Assembly (NCBI GenBank): GCA_023525715.1
Contig: CM042012.1
Span: 57,222,705 to 57,286,704, forward strand
Direction of reading: 5' to 3'
Origin: Cichorium intybus
Taxonomy: Eukaryota; Streptophyta; Magnoliopsida; Asterales; Asteraceae
Length of the DNA stretch: 64,000 nucleotides
Shown here one piece after another: positions 1 to 11,460 of this stretch. The translations under genes were made by a program, and so were the position numbers. Position 1 is the first letter of the stretch. Every line of letters starts with the position of its first letter. The notes beneath the pieces are model-generated. The model saw only the letters and a list, made by a program, of their open reading frames with translations, searched no databases and was not told the origin of the DNA.

Positions 1-553
1 TATTTCATAAAATCCCAATCTAGTTACTTTAGGAAAAATGTGAATTGATGCTTATCCATGAAATTGCACATTGCACTTTATGAAACATTGGTGGAGCGTG
101 TGTGGTTTACCGGCACACCAATAGGGGTTCATAAAGAGTTGCAATGGGTTTCTCAATCTTATCATTGTTGATGGAGCATGTGTGGTTTACCGGCACATCA
201 ATTAGAGATGGTAATTGACTTTGAGAGTACCAAGCTAATTTGCATGGTTATTCACATCCAGTTTGTGATCCTCGACATCCCAGTCACAAACAGTGGAGCA
301 TATCCGAGATTAAACATGCTATTGAACAGTTCAATAAATCTCAAAAGATCTAGGAATTCCATTATAATATGATTATCTTCCGTGGTGGAATTGGATGAAT
401 CGTCATTCGCCTACCTTTATAAAATTTACAATTAGATTACGTCATCCCTCTTGTAAGTTGTGAATTGTTATAGTTGGGTCCTAGCCTTAATTATTATATT
501 GGGTTAATATTAAGGATTATATGTATCTAATTAAAAACTACCTTCTTTTATAG
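1..553 (+). other. Copia-A 5' leader with two structured hairpins
   Basis: Non-coding leader between the (missing) PBS and gag. Two imperfect hairpins stand out. Hairpin 1 (71-144) pairs CTTTATGAA (76-84) with TTCATAAAG (128-136) and, inside it, ATTGGTG (87-93) with CACCAAT (116-122). Hairpin 2 (152-225) pairs CTCAA with TTGAG, TTATCAT (159-165) with ATGGTAA (208-214), and TTGATG (168-173) with CATCAA (196-201). Both present the same loop core, GTGTGGTTTACCGG. The leaders of the three related copia elements in this window have the same pair. Confidence 0.75.
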
Positions 554-1210
554 ATGTCTTCTGCTGACCAAGCCGTTCCCCACTCCAACAACAGTAATGT
601 CACTTCAATCCTCTCATTTTGTTCTAAAGTGACATTGGATGGCACGAACTACAACGACTGGATCAGAAACATAAAGATGGCTCTGAGGTTTGAGAACAAA
701 GAGTATGTTCTTGATACTGAGCTCATTGAAGTTGACCCCGACACTGCTACTCCTGAGGAATATACCTCGTACAAAAAACACTATGATAATGCGACCAAAG
801 TGGCCTGCATCATGATTGCTATAATGAAACCCGAATTGTAAAGAATCTACGGGGACCACTGGCCTTATGAAATGCACAAGGACCTTGCGGAAAAGTTTCG
901 CAAGCGAGCACGTGTCGAGAGGTGCGAAGTAGTTCGAGCCTTCACGAACAGCAAGCCAAAGGACGGAGAGTCCGTCTGCACTCACATGCAAAGGATGCAA
1001 GGTTATGTGGATAGGCTAAAGAGGCTGGGTATGCTAGTCGATAAGGAGTTGGCCATTGACATAGTGCTTAACTCCTTACCAAGTTCTTATGACCAGTTCA
1101 CACTGCTGTATCATTTGAACAACACTCAGACCTCTTTGGCTGAGTTGCATAGCATACGACAAACTGCAGAAGATGGGCTAAAGGGTAAAAGTGTACCGTC
1201 AGGGAGCTAG
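554..1210 (+). pseudogene. gag: Copia-A gag (one premature stop)
   Basis: Structural capsid polyprotein of a Ty1/copia element, which would form the cytoplasmic virus-like particle. It opens with MSS and carries the copia gag signature LDGTNYNDWIRNIKMALRF near residues 30-50, then KVACIMIA and the Y(D/E)xHWPYEMHKDL segment. The frame is interrupted by TAA at 839-841, where the sister gag at 15957 has CAA, so this is a C-to-T nonsense mutation. The same frame resumes and runs to 1210. A zinc knuckle follows downstream in a shifted frame. The start was chosen because the ATG immediately follows the leader and matches the start of the sister copy. Confidence 0.9.
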
Positions 1211-2758
1211 CATGTCTTGGCAATTGGTCATGGCAAAGGAAAGAAAAGGAAGGGCCCTCCCAAGTAGAATTCGAGGGAAAAGGTTCAAGTCGGGTCATCC
1301 AGCAATGGCCCGAGATCCAAATCTTTCGGCATTCCTCATGTTACTAATCCCAAAGATGCTGACTGCTTTTATTGCAAAGAGAAGGGTCACTGGAAAAGAA
1401 GTTGCCCGAAGTATTTGCAGGACATTAAGGATGGCAAAGTGAAGCTATCGTAAGCAGGTACTTACACTATATCTAAAAACTCATCATCTTCCTGTTCTTG
1501 GGTCCTTGACACCGGATGTGGTTTTCACATTTGTTCTGATTTGCAGGGCCTAAAGGAAAGTAGGGAGGTGGAGCACGGTATATTGAACCTGATCATGGGC
1601 AATAGGCGAACGTCACTTGTTACCAAGATCGGTGTCTATAGATTAGTGCTTAGTAATGGTGTTATTTAAGATTTACTGAATTGTTGCTATTCGCCAGATA
1701 TGGCAAGAAACATAATTTCATTTCATGCACTGTTCAGACAAGGTTTTCATTATTATTTTGATAATTTGAATGGTTCAATTTCTGTCTTTAAGAATGGTGA
1801 ATTTACTTTTGAAGCTTTACCTTGTGATGGTGTGTATGAAACAGTGATTTGTGTTGACAATTTAGGAAATAGTGTATTACATATTGATTCTTCTAGTGGT
1901 GTAGAAAAGGCGTGCTTGTGGCACTGTCGTCTTGGGCACATCAACAAGAAACGCATCGTCCAACTCCAAAAGGATGGAGTGTTGGAATCATTCGACCTAA
2001 AGTCGGATGATGTATGCGAATCTTGTTTGTTGGGCAAGATGACAAAATCACCTTTCAAAGGGTCTTTTGAAAGAGGTGAATGTCTGTTGGATATCATACT
2101 CACAGATGTGTGTGGACCCTTCAGATCAACCATAAAGGATCGCACTAGTTTCTATGTGACCTTTACTGACGATTATAGTAGATATGGGTATATCTACTTA
2201 ATCAAGTACAAGTCAGATACCTTTGAAAAGTTCAAAGAGTTTAAAAATGAAGTTGAGAATCAATTGGGCAGGAAGATAAAGATGCTTAGATCCGACAGAG
2301 GGTGAGTATCTTAGTATCGAGTTCCTTGACTATCTTTAGGAATGTGGAATAGTTTCACAGTTATCACCTCCTAGAACACCACAGTTGAACGGTGTGGCTG
2401 AGAGGCATAACCGAACCCTGTTAGACATGGTTCGTTCCATGATGAGTCGAGCTTCTCTTCCCATCCACTTCTGGGGTATGCCTTTGAGACTGCCACCCAT
2501 ATCCTCAATCTTGTCCCAACTAAGAAGGTTGCCAAAACACCTCATGAGATGTGGACGGGGAAAGTTCCCTCGTTAGCACATATCAAAGTCTGGGGTTGTG
2601 AGGCTTTTGTGAGACGAGAGACTCAAGACAAATTCGCAGAAAGAAGTGAGAGGTGTATATTCATCGGATACCCAAAACAGTCTTTTGGATACTTGTTCTA
2701 CAGACCAAGCGAGGACGTGGTCTTTGTAGCCAGACGAGGAGTTATTCGAGAGAGATAG
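1211..2758 (+). pseudogene. pol: Copia-A zinc knuckle, protease and integrase (broken frames)
   Basis: Continuation of gag-pol in several frames. A CX2CX4HX4C zinc knuckle (CFYCKEKGHWKRSC) lies near 1360-1405, then an aspartic protease core (VLDTGCGFHIC) near 1500-1535. From 1700 comes the pre-integrase domain, with LWHCRLGHIN and CESCLLGK as the zinc-binding HHCC part. The integrase core has D in TDVCGP, D in LRSDRG and E in NGVAERHNRTL, the D,D-35-E triad. Breaks include a frame change around 2300 and another around 2480-2550, and a TAG at 2756-2758 after which the same frame continues into RT. Integrase would insert the cDNA; this copy cannot make it intact. Confidence 0.88.
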
Positions 2759-4586
2759 CTCATATCCAAAGAGGATAGTGGGAGTACCATTGATCTTGAA
2801 GAGATTCAAGAGTCATCCGATGATACAACCTTAAGAGAAACTAGCAACCAACAAGAGGAAGTGATTCCTGTTGGTCCGACAGACGTTTCATTACCTCTTA
2901 GGCGCTCTGGTAGAATTAGCATGCCACCCGAGTTTTATGGTTTCCATATAACTACAGATGGGGACACGTTTTTCAGTGATAGGAAACTGATAAATTTGGA
3001 TGAGCCAACTAACTACCATGAAGCAGTGGCGGGCCCTGAGTCTGCCAAGTGGAAAGAGGCAATGGATAGCGAGATCAAGTCCATGTATGACGATCAAGTT
3101 TGGAACTTGGTTGACAATGTGCCGGGTCGAAAGACAGTCGGGTGCAAGTGGATCTTCAAGAAGAAGACCGACATGGATGGAAAGGTACACACTTTTAAGG
3201 CTCGGCTGGTTGCGAAGGGATTCACTCAGACCCCGGGGGTTGATTATGATGAGACCTTCTCACCAGTAGCCAAGATTAAATCTATTAGGATAATGCTTGC
3301 CATAGCTGCATTTCATGACTATGAAATTTGGCAAATGGATGTCAAAACCGCTTTCCTTAACGGGAAGTTGACTGAGGATGTTTACATGAATCAGCCAGAG
3401 GGTTTTGTAGACACAAAGCATCCTAATAAGGTGTGTAAACTTGAGAAATCAATCTACGGATTGAAACAAGCTTCTCGCAGCTGGAATCTTTGTTTCCATG
3501 AGAAAGTCAAAGAGTTTGGTTTCTCTAGGAGTGAAGATGAGTCCTGTGTATATGTCAAGGCTAGTGGGAGTATAGTCACTTTTTCTGGTGCTGTATGTTG
3601 ATGACATACTGCTCATGAGAAACGACATTCCAACCTTTCAAGATGTCAAGTCTTGGCTTGAGAAGTGTTTCGCCATGAAAGACCTAGGAGAAGCTGCCTA
3701 TATTCTCGGGATAAGAATACTGAGAGATAGAAAGAATAGACTAATAGCACTTAGTCAATTTACATACTTGGAAAAGATACTGAAGAGGTTTTGTATGGAA
3801 AATTCCAAGAAGGGAGAGCTACCTATCCAGAGTATTGCAAAGTTGAGTAAGACTCAAAGTTCGAGTACAGACGAGGAGATAGCTGAGATGAGTCGGGTAC
3901 CTTACGCTTCGGCTGTAGGGTCGATCATGTATGTTATGACGTGTACTCACCCTGACGTGTCCTTTGCTTTGAGCATGGTCAGTCGTTACCAGGGTAACCC
4001 TGGTAAAGCGCATTGGATAGCTGTGAAGAATATACTCAAGTATCTGCGAAGGACGAAGAACATGGTGTTAGTCCTTGGTGGCAATGATACTTTGAGAGTT
4101 AGTGGGTACACAGATGCCAGCTTCCTGACAGATAGAGACAATGGTCGGTCTCAGTCAGGCTGGGTATTTCTTTTGAATGGGGGAGCGGTCACTTGGAAGA
4201 GTTCCAAGCAAGAGACGGTGGTTGATTCTACGTGCGAATCAGAGTACATAGCAGCGAGTGAAGCGTCTAAGGAAGCGGCTTGGCTGGAGAACTTTATCAG
4301 TGACCTTGGAGTAGTCCCGAGTATTCAGGAGCCCATGGAACTGTTCTGCGATAACGAAGGAGCGGTTGCTTTGACAAAGGAACCGCAGGATCATGGAAAG
4401 TCCAGACATATCGACAGAAAGTACCATTACATTCGACATAGGGTAGAAGAAGGTCACCTCCATGTAAAGAGTGTATCATCTAAAGATAATCTTGCAGATC
4501 CCTTGACGAAGGCTCTGAGTAGGATCAAGCACAATCAACATGCTAGGAGTATTGGATTGAGAGATGATATTAGTTTTTGTAATTAG
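2759..4586 (+). pseudogene. pol: Copia-A reverse transcriptase and RNase H (one frameshift)
   Basis: Ty1/copia RT (RVT_2 type) and RNase H, which copy the element RNA to DNA. Visible motifs: WKEAMDSEIKSM, GCKWIFKKK, KARLVAKGFTQ, the first catalytic region QMDVKTAFLNG, SIYGLKQASRSW, and the catalytic LYVDDILLM. RNase H follows, with SGYTDASF, SCESEYIAAS-like CESEYIAAS, and LFCDNEGAVAL, ending near LADPLTKAL. The frame changes near 3580 just before YVDD, explained by one extra T in a T run; the rest to 4586 is open. Apart from this lesion and the upstream TAG, it is the best-preserved part of the element. Confidence 0.92.
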
Positions 4587-5449
4587 ATAGGTTTTGGAAC
4601 TTGTAACAATATAAATGTAATTGACTTTGGCGATTTAATAATAGATATTTATTAATAAGTATTGTTGACTGCTTTTGTCAATTGGTTATCATTGTGTTTC
4701 ATTTTGCATGTTTACTTCTTGAGTAATATGATTATTCGAATATCCACAGTCGCTCATACTTTTGGGAGTAAGTATGAACGAAGACTGTCATGAATTGGTT
4801 TGTAGATTGTCTAAGGAGTTAGACATAGCAACAGTATTGCTACAACGTTCATGAGCACTTAGAAAATGGAGATTTGAGTATTGGATAAACCCGCGCTCAA
4901 AAGATTACTTCATGGATTATATCACGAGCAATGTTGAGACGATAAGATCTTATGATCTTGAAGCAGAGACATATGAGTTATAATTTGCAAGGCAGTTGCT
5001 CATTGATAATGCGAAAACGCATCGGTAACTCGATGTTATAAAACGTGTTGTTGTGAGTGATTTGTCTGTTAAAAGATATAAGCATATGAGTCGAAGCTTA
5101 TTCGTCCCTTGACCCTGATGGAAAACATATATATCTGTAGGCCTCTCGATGATTTTGAAGTTGACTGAAAGTGTTGGGCAACCAGGACTAAATTGATGTG
5201 TTCAATTTGTAGTCTTAAAAGTCATATGCAACTCAGAAATCGAGAAACAGAGTATCGGACCGAGATTGATCTTAATCCATGTCTTGAGTCTGAAAAATAT
5301 CTTGTTGGACGGAGGATCATATGATCACTTATCTATGGACAGAACTGACTGGGTCAGAGTTCGGCAGCAGTTTCTAGGAAGCTATAGCTTGCTGATTAAT
5401 CTGAAGATAAATGGACAATTAAAGTCATAGTATTATCCAAGTGGGAGAC
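4587..5449 (+). other. Copia-A 3' non-coding region and polypurine tract
   Basis: About 860 bp without a credible ORF between pol and the 3' LTR. It is homologous to the 3' non-coding parts of Copia-D (minus strand, about 51825-52560) and Copia-C (right edge of the window), showing that the gag-only elements share a 3' end with the pol-bearing one. The last bases, AAGTGGGAGAC at 5439-5449, are the polypurine tract that primes plus-strand DNA. Confidence 0.75.
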
Positions 5450-6220
5450 TGTTGGATTAGGTGTCTAAGCCATGACTTATAATTTGTATTTATCTTATTA
5501 ATAGAAGCAAAGTCCATTTGGGTTGCCCTCATAGCTGGAGGTTTGGTAGAAAGTTCAGTATAAAGAATAATTGATTTATTATATGATTAATAAATCAATA
5601 TAAATAAAATAAATAGTTTATTAATATATTAAAGTGATAATATATTAATTAGAAACTATATTAATTAATTAGAAATTAATCTAGAATTAATTGGAATTAA
5701 TTTAGTGATTAATTTAATTAATTAGAGGTGCAGGGACTGGTTTTGTAATTATTCAATAGTTGAATAATTACTGGCTAGTTGGATATACAGGTGGCGAAAT
5801 TAAAGAGTGGGAACACTCTTAATTTTGAAACCCTAATAAGGGTTTAAAAGGCTTGGTCCAATTGATAAAAGGCTTATCCAGATTTGGGCTTGTCTAGGGT
5901 TTTGACTGTCACCACATGGAGGCTATAAATAGGGATCCCTGGGAACCCTAAAACCTGCGCCAACTTCACCTGCTGTCTCTCTGGAATTTTCATCCCATCC
6001 CTCCTTGCTCTTGGGTGTGATCTCATTTGAGACAGGACACTTGTGCTGTTTGGCTTCAAGGATTAAAACTAAAGGTTAGTTTTTCTTAATTGTTTTCTTT
6101 AGAAATTTTCTGTTGGCCTTTAGGATTTTATTATATGTTCAAAGATAGAAAACATAGATCCTTTTCTAGGTTGCATGTGAACTTAGGGTTTTTAGTTCAT
6201 AGATTGCAGAAAACCTTTCA
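5450..6220 (+). repeat. Copia-A 3' LTR
   Basis: 771-bp LTR bounded by TGTTGG and TTTCA, with TG...CA ends. It matches the LTRs at 13938-14705, 16314-17107, 51049-51824 and 57873-58648 over its whole length, including a TAATTAATT-rich middle and a GGTGTGA-type block near the R region. The sequence after it is not a PBS but gypsy sequence, which proves it is the 3' copy. Confidence 0.93.
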
Positions 6221-6288
6221 GGAATAACTCTCTCATTCCCACATACGCAGTTCCCCCACTTTTCCCCTACACACCATTACAACACCCC

Positions 6289-7280
6289 ATGCACCAACAT
6301 GGACCAATGCCGAGAAGCGGCCAATCCCCGTTCATAAAAGAACTACTGAACTACGAAATCCCAAGAACAGCCAAACTACCAACCCTCAAAACCTACAACG
6401 GCACCTCCGATCCCGACAGCCACATAGACACCTACGAGTGGCACATGCAATCCCTGAAGTTAGACGAGCGGTTCTGGTGCACATACTTCCCAACAACCTT
6501 AGACGGCAACGACGGAGCCTGGTTCAAAAGCTTAGCTCCAAACATCATTCACAACTTCGAGTAGTTAAAGCAGCAGTTCCTATCCAACTTCACGCAACTG
6601 CGAAAATACAGAGGAGATAACCACGCCATCATGGGGTGCAAGCAAAGAGAAGGGGAATCCTTGAAAGACTACTTCCAAAGATTCAATAAAGCTACCCTGG
6701 ACGTCCCGGGACAGGACGACAGACTTATAACAGGCACGTTCACGTGGGGCCTCCTACTGGGGCCACTCTCAAGGAAGTTCCTGGGGAGGACACCGCAATC
6801 TAGACACGAAATGAAGGAGAGAGTGGAACAATTCCTATGACAGGAAGAAGGCACAACTGAAAAACAGGCGTACCTCCGGGTCGCCACAGAAAAACGAATA
6901 GGCAGATTTCACAACCATCCGTACAACACAGGAATCCAGCGACACGCAAACCCGAGCGGTCGCCCATTCCGGAAATACAATATACACCACAAGGACGGAG
7001 GACGCAGCAGACACAATGATGTATATGCCATCCGAGACGGACCCAGCCGAAAAAACCAAGGAGACGCAGTCAGATACTGCGAATATCACCGCAACAAGAC
7101 CCACAGTACAAACGACTGCACCATGCTACGCAGAGAAGTAACCGACAAGCAGCTGAAAGGAAACCTAATTGAAATCGCAAGAAACCTTTCGGATAGAAAC
7201 GAGAAAGAACAACAAGCCCCCAAACCACCAAGGAACAAATACCGGGATAGAGCTCCAGAAAAAGAAATCCTCGCCATCTG
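6289..7280 (+). pseudogene. gag: Gypsy-R gag
   Basis: Retrotransposon gag of the Tat/Athila style. It contains LKTYNGTSDPDSHIDTYEW and GAWFKSLAPNIIHNFE, then REGESLKDYFQRFN, all typical of the retrotrans_gag domain. In-frame stops occur at 6562-6564 (TAG, where gag proteins usually have Q) and 6838-6840 (TGA), yet the frame continues past both. Further on, the short zinc motif CEYHRNKTHSTNDC (about 7078-7120) marks the nucleic-acid-binding end. The ATG used is the first in the frame; the true start may lie upstream of the visible boundary at 6221. Confidence 0.82.
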
Positions 7281-7350
7281 ATCGTTCCAACGAGACAGGA
7301 TACACTCTGCCAGCAGCCCAGCGAAACGACCCACCCAGACGGCGCTTCAC

Positions 7351-8190
7351 GTGGAATTCTCAAACGACGATCCCAAACCGGCCGAGTGGCAGGGGGACGA
7401 CCCCCTGGTAATAACGGGATATATAGGTCAAACCAAGATACATAGGGTTTACGTGGATGGAGGCAGCGCGGCGGACATCCTCTATGGGAATTGCTTCACG
7501 CAACTCCCCCAATTAATCAAAGACGGTCTTAAACCTGCAAAAGGGAGGTTAGTAGGATTCACAGGCCACAGCATATGCCCACTGGGAATCCTCCTGGTCC
7601 CCTTCACGCTACGAAGCTTTGACAATAGGGTAAAGAAAACAGTCATGATCGAGTTCGTGGTAGTACGAACGCCTTCCGAACACAACATTCTACTCGGGAG
7701 GCCCGACCTACTGAAATTTGGAGCTGTAGCGTCGACAGTACACGACACTCTAAAATTTCAGACGCCAAAAGGTCCAGCCACAGTAATCGCCAGCGTATCC
7801 AAGCCTTTGGAATGCTGCCAGATACTCCAGCCGTCGGAACACACCCGGGACCCGAAGCGATCCAGGCTGGAGGCAGGAGACACCGATGTGGTCATAAACC
7901 CAGACTACCCGGAACAACCAATAAAAATAGGGACAACATTGCCAGGAGAAATACGAAGCAAGCTGATAACCCTCCTCCAATAATACAAACAAGTCTTTGC
8001 ATGGAAACCAACAGACATGGTAGGAGTAGAAAGAGAAGTCATCGAACACAGCCTCAACATCCAGCCATGGAGTACACCAGTAAAGAAAAAAAGCGGGGGC
8101 AAGCAGGAAAGCGTAACGAAGCCATCAACAAGGAAGTATCGAAGCTAGTTCAAGCGGGAATCCTGAGAGAGGCAATATTCCCCACATAGA
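7351..8190 (+). pseudogene. pol: Gypsy-R protease and linker to RT
   Basis: Pepsin-like retroviral aspartic protease region. The catalytic motif is unusual: VYVDGGSAADILY with D-G-G instead of D-S/T-G, a variant common in Tat-lineage elements. FNNLLGRPDL-like HNILLGRPDLLKFGA follows as the second protease signature. An in-frame TAA at 7981-7983 ends the open stretch; after it the sequence VFAWKPTDMVGV, normally just before RT, is still recognisable, but the frame is then lost near 8090-8200. Confidence 0.8.
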
Positions 8191-8201
8191 TTGCAAATCC
8201 T

Positions 8202-8912
8202 GTGATGGTCAAAAAGTCTGATGGCAGCTGGCGCATGTGCATCGACTACAAAGACCTCAACAAAGCTTGCCCAAAAGACAGCTATCGATTACCAGAGATA
8301 AACCAGAAGATCGAGTCACTCCATGGGTTTCGCTGGAAGTGTTTCCTAGACGCTTACAAAGGCTACCACCAAATCTTGATGAAAAAAGAGGACGAAGAGA
8401 AGACATCATTCTATACAGACCACGGAATGTTCTGCTACCGAAAAATGCCGTTTAGACTAAAGAACGCAGGTGCCACATACCAACGGCAGGTAGATCGAAT
8501 ATTTGCCCCCGAAATCGACCGGAACATTGAAGTATATGTAGACGACATGGTGATTAAAAGCAGAAATGGCCTAGACCTACTGGAAGACATACAAGAAACA
8601 CTCATCACCTTGGAAAAATAAAAAATGAAACTGAACCCAACTAAATGTACCTTCGTCATGGAAGAAGGACAATTCCTGGGTTACTACATCACGAATGATG
8701 GAATCCAGCCCAACCCGAGCAAAGTACAAGACCTGGTAGAGACAATGACCCCGGCCACACTGAAAGAGATGCAAGGCCTGAACGGAAAGCTAATAGCACT
8801 GGGAAGATTCGTAGCGAAATCAGCAGAAAAGGCAATACCACTGTTCAGTACCCTAAAGGCTGACGTTAACAAAAGTGGTTTCAAATGGACCCCCGACACC
8901 GACAGGGCATGA
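8202..8912 (+). pseudogene. pol: Gypsy-R reverse transcriptase
   Basis: Ty3/gypsy RT. Motifs in order: MVKKSDGSWRMCIDYKDLNK, CPKDSYRLPEINQ, FLDAYKGYHQI, MPFRLKNAGATYQR and the catalytic VYVDDMVIKS, followed by the thumb (FLGYYITNDGI). It has an in-frame TAA at 8619-8621 within the thumb, after which the same frame resumes at 8625, and a TGA at 8910-8912. The CPKD..YPLP arrangement is typical of the Tat/Athila group rather than chromoviruses. Confidence 0.88.
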
Positions 8913-8918
8913 CAGCAA

Positions 8919-9837
8919 TTGAAGAAATTCCTAACCACCCTACCAACATTATCTTGCCCAGTTGCTGGAGAGACACTAGTAATGTACCTGTCAGCCTCCA
9001 GAGAGGCCATCTCGGCGGTACTTGTAACAAAACGAGAGAACAAACAGTCGCCAGTGTACTTTGTAAGCAGGGTGCTGCAAGGACCGGAAGTCAATTACCC
9101 GATTTTAGAGAAGCTGGTGCTTGTATGGATATACGCAGCTAGACGCCTACGGCGATACTTCCAGGCGCACAAAATCGAAGTAAGAACGAGCCATCCGCTC
9201 AAGCAAATAATGATGAAACCGGAGACATCAGGAAGACTGTTAAAATGGGCAATCGAACTTGGAGAACATGACATCGAGTATCGCCCACGAGTGAGCATCG
9301 AGGGACAGGTGCCGGAATCAGAGGGCCGACAGTGCAACACGATAACCGCACCAGAAAAAGAAAGCATAACTTGGACATTACACACAGACGGCGCAGCCTG
9401 GAAAGAAGGCTGTGGCGCAGGCCTGATTCTCCAAAACCCCCAGAACGAAGAAATGACATACGCGTTGAGGTTTGACTTCCAAACCTCCAACAACGAGGCA
9501 AAGTACGAAGCATTACTCGCCGGCCTGCGCCTAGCAACGGAAAACGGAGCCAAAGACATAGAAGTTCTCAGCGACTCCATGTTAGTAACAAACCAGGTGA
9601 ATGGAATATACGAAGCGCGAGATCCCATAATGAAACGGTATGTGGAAACAGTGAACAACATGGCCAAACTATTCGACACATTTACCATCAAACAAATACC
9701 AAGGTCGAAAAATCGAAGGGTTGATGCATTGAGCAAACTGGCATCAACATCTTTCGACTACTTGACGAAAAAAGTACTCGTGGAGGTACTCAAGGAACGA
9801 AGCATAGATGAAACCCAAGTAAAAGAAATAACGAAAA
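8919..9837 (+). pseudogene. pol: Gypsy-R dual RNase H
   Basis: Two RNase H domains in tandem. The first (about 8919-9300) is the Ty3-type with LYLSASREAISAVL-like MYLSASREAISAVLV and VYFVSRVLQG. The second (about 9366-9760) is the extra, host-like RNase H with LHTDGAAWKEGCGAG, the catalytic N-x-A-E-Y-like NNEAKYEALLAGL and VLSDSMLVTNQV. An acquired second RNase H is known from the Tat lineage and is the strongest lineage marker here. The reading frame is open for over 900 bp, then meets a deletion at about 9838. Confidence 0.88.
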
Positions 9838-10635
9838 GTGAAGTTCCTAATAGTGGCCGTGGATTACTTCACAAAATGGATCGAGACTGAGCCAGTAGCC
9901 AACATCTCAGGAAGGTCAATCATCAAGTTCATGTGGAAGTCCATCCTTACCCGATTCGGCACACCAAGAACTCTAGTCAACGACAATGGGCTCCAGTTCG
10001 CCGAGAACCCCTTCAAGGGGTGGTGCACCGACAGACAAATTCACCAACGATTCACCTCGGTAGCACATCCGCAAGCCAACAGTCAAACGGAAGTGTCAAA
10101 CAAGACAATAGTGAACGGAATCAGAAAACGACTTGGGAAAGCAAAGGGTAACTGGGTGGAGGAGTTACCCAGTGTCCTGTGGTCCTACATAACCACCCCT
10201 AGAACTGGCACCCAAGAGACACCTTTCAGCCTGGTCTACAGAACCGAAGCAGTCCTACCTCCAGAACTAATGGTGACATCACTACGAATCGCCAACTTTG
10301 CCCCAGAGCAAACCGACATGGATCTTCGACAAAACCTAGATCTACTAGAAGAAAAAAGGGAAGCCTCTCTCCTACGACAAGCAATCCTCAAACACAAAAC
10401 GGAGAAATACTACAACCAATGAATGAGAGGAAGAGCTCTCAAAGTGAACGACTGGGTCTTAAGAAAAAACGAAGTAAGCCATGCAGAACCTCAAGGAAAA
10501 CTAGGACCCACGTGGGAGGGACCCTACAGAATCGTTGAAGCGCACAGTAACGACTCGTACGTCCTAGAAACAATAGAAGGGAGAGCAATCCCAAGGACAT
10601 GGAACATACAAAACCTAAGAAGGTTCCACCTCTAA
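9838..10635 (+). pseudogene. pol: Gypsy-R integrase, N-terminal zinc domain deleted
   Basis: Integrase core begins abruptly at FLIVAVDYFTKWIE (catalytic D), continues with LVNDNGLQF (second D) and ANSQTEVSNKTI (E), then the C-terminal GPY/F-like LGPTWEGPYRIVE before the stop at 10635. A TGA at 10420-10422 splits core and C-terminus. The HHCC zinc domain that should lie between RNase H and the core is absent: the preceding frame runs directly into the core at 9838, so several hundred base pairs are deleted. No chromodomain is seen, as expected for a Tat element. Confidence 0.86.
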
Positions 10636-10835
10636 TAGAACTGACAAGACGACGGTAGCAACACTAGCATCCTTTGTTTTTTTTTTTTTTTGCAAAAATC
10701 GATGTCAAAATGTACCAATTCACGTTTTCAATGAAATGCTAAGGCCTCGACGGGATTGATTACCCTGCTGAAGGCCATCTTTTGGTCTACAATAAAAACT
10801 GAAAACACTGGTTTCTTTTATTTATTGCATGCATG

Positions 10836-11460
10836 CTCCAATTTGGCCTGGCGCCCCCAGTGGCCCAGCTGCACTTTACAGGACTTCGTGTGCCTCCAAT
10901 TTGGCCTGGCGCCCCCAGTGGCCCAGCTGCCCTTTACAAGACTTCGTGTGCCTCCAATTTGGCATGGCGCCCCTAGTGGCCCAGCTGCCCTTTACAGGAC
11001 TTCGTGTACCTCCAATTTGGCCTGGCGCCCCCAGTAGCCCAGCTGCCCTTTACAGGACTTCGTGTGCCTCCAATTTGGCCTGGTGCCCCCAGTGGCCCAA
11101 GTGCCATTTACAGGACTTCGTGTGCCACCAATTCGGCCTGGCACCCCCAGTGGCCCAGCCATCCTTTACAGGACTTCGTGTGCCTCCAACTTGGCCTGGT
11201 GCCCTAGCTGCCCTTTACAGGACTTCGTGTGCCTCCAATTTGGCCTGGCTCCCCCAGTGGCCCAGCAGCCCTTTACAGGACTTCTTATGCCTCCAATTTA
11301 GCCTGGAACCCTCAGTGGCCCAGCTGCCCTTTACAGGACTTCGTGTGCCTCCAATTTGGCCTCGTGCCCCAGTGGTCCAGCTGCCCTTCACAGGACCTCG
11401 CGTGCTTCCAAAACATCCTGGCGCCTCCAGCGGCCCAACAACCCTTGACAAAATCTCGCA
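10836..11460. repeat. 58-bp tandem array in Gypsy-R 3' region
   Basis: About ten and a half head-to-tail copies of a GC-rich unit of 58 bp. Each contains CCAATTTGGCCTGG, GGCCCAGCTG and TTACAGGACTTCGTG. Copies are close to identical, with one shortened unit near 11184-11231 and degenerate copies at the right end (from about 11400). 58 is not a multiple of 3, so the long ORFs across it are frame-cycling artefacts. Similar 3' arrays are known in Retand-like elements and can seed satellite DNA. Confidence 0.92.

Larger units (their letters stand above)
1..6220 (+). mobile_element. Copia-A: Ty1/copia retrotransposon, 5' end outside the window
   Basis: Internal region plus 3' LTR of an autonomous-type Ty1/copia element. 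Order is gag, zinc knuckle, protease, integrase, reverse transcriptase, RNase H, which is the copia order (integrase before RT). A purine-rich tract at 5439-5449 is followed by an LTR beginning TGTTGG and ending TTTCA at 6220. The 5' LTR and PBS lie to the left of position 1. The flank after the 3' LTR starts GGAAT, the candidate target duplication, but its partner is not visible. Stops and frameshifts show it is dead. Confidence 0.93.

Noticed and set aside
9095..9736. 213-aa minus ORF opposite Gypsy-R RNase H
   Set aside because: Shadow of a conserved pol frame on the other strand; no independent motif, and unlike the genuine antisense ORF it has no splice sites or regulatory signals.
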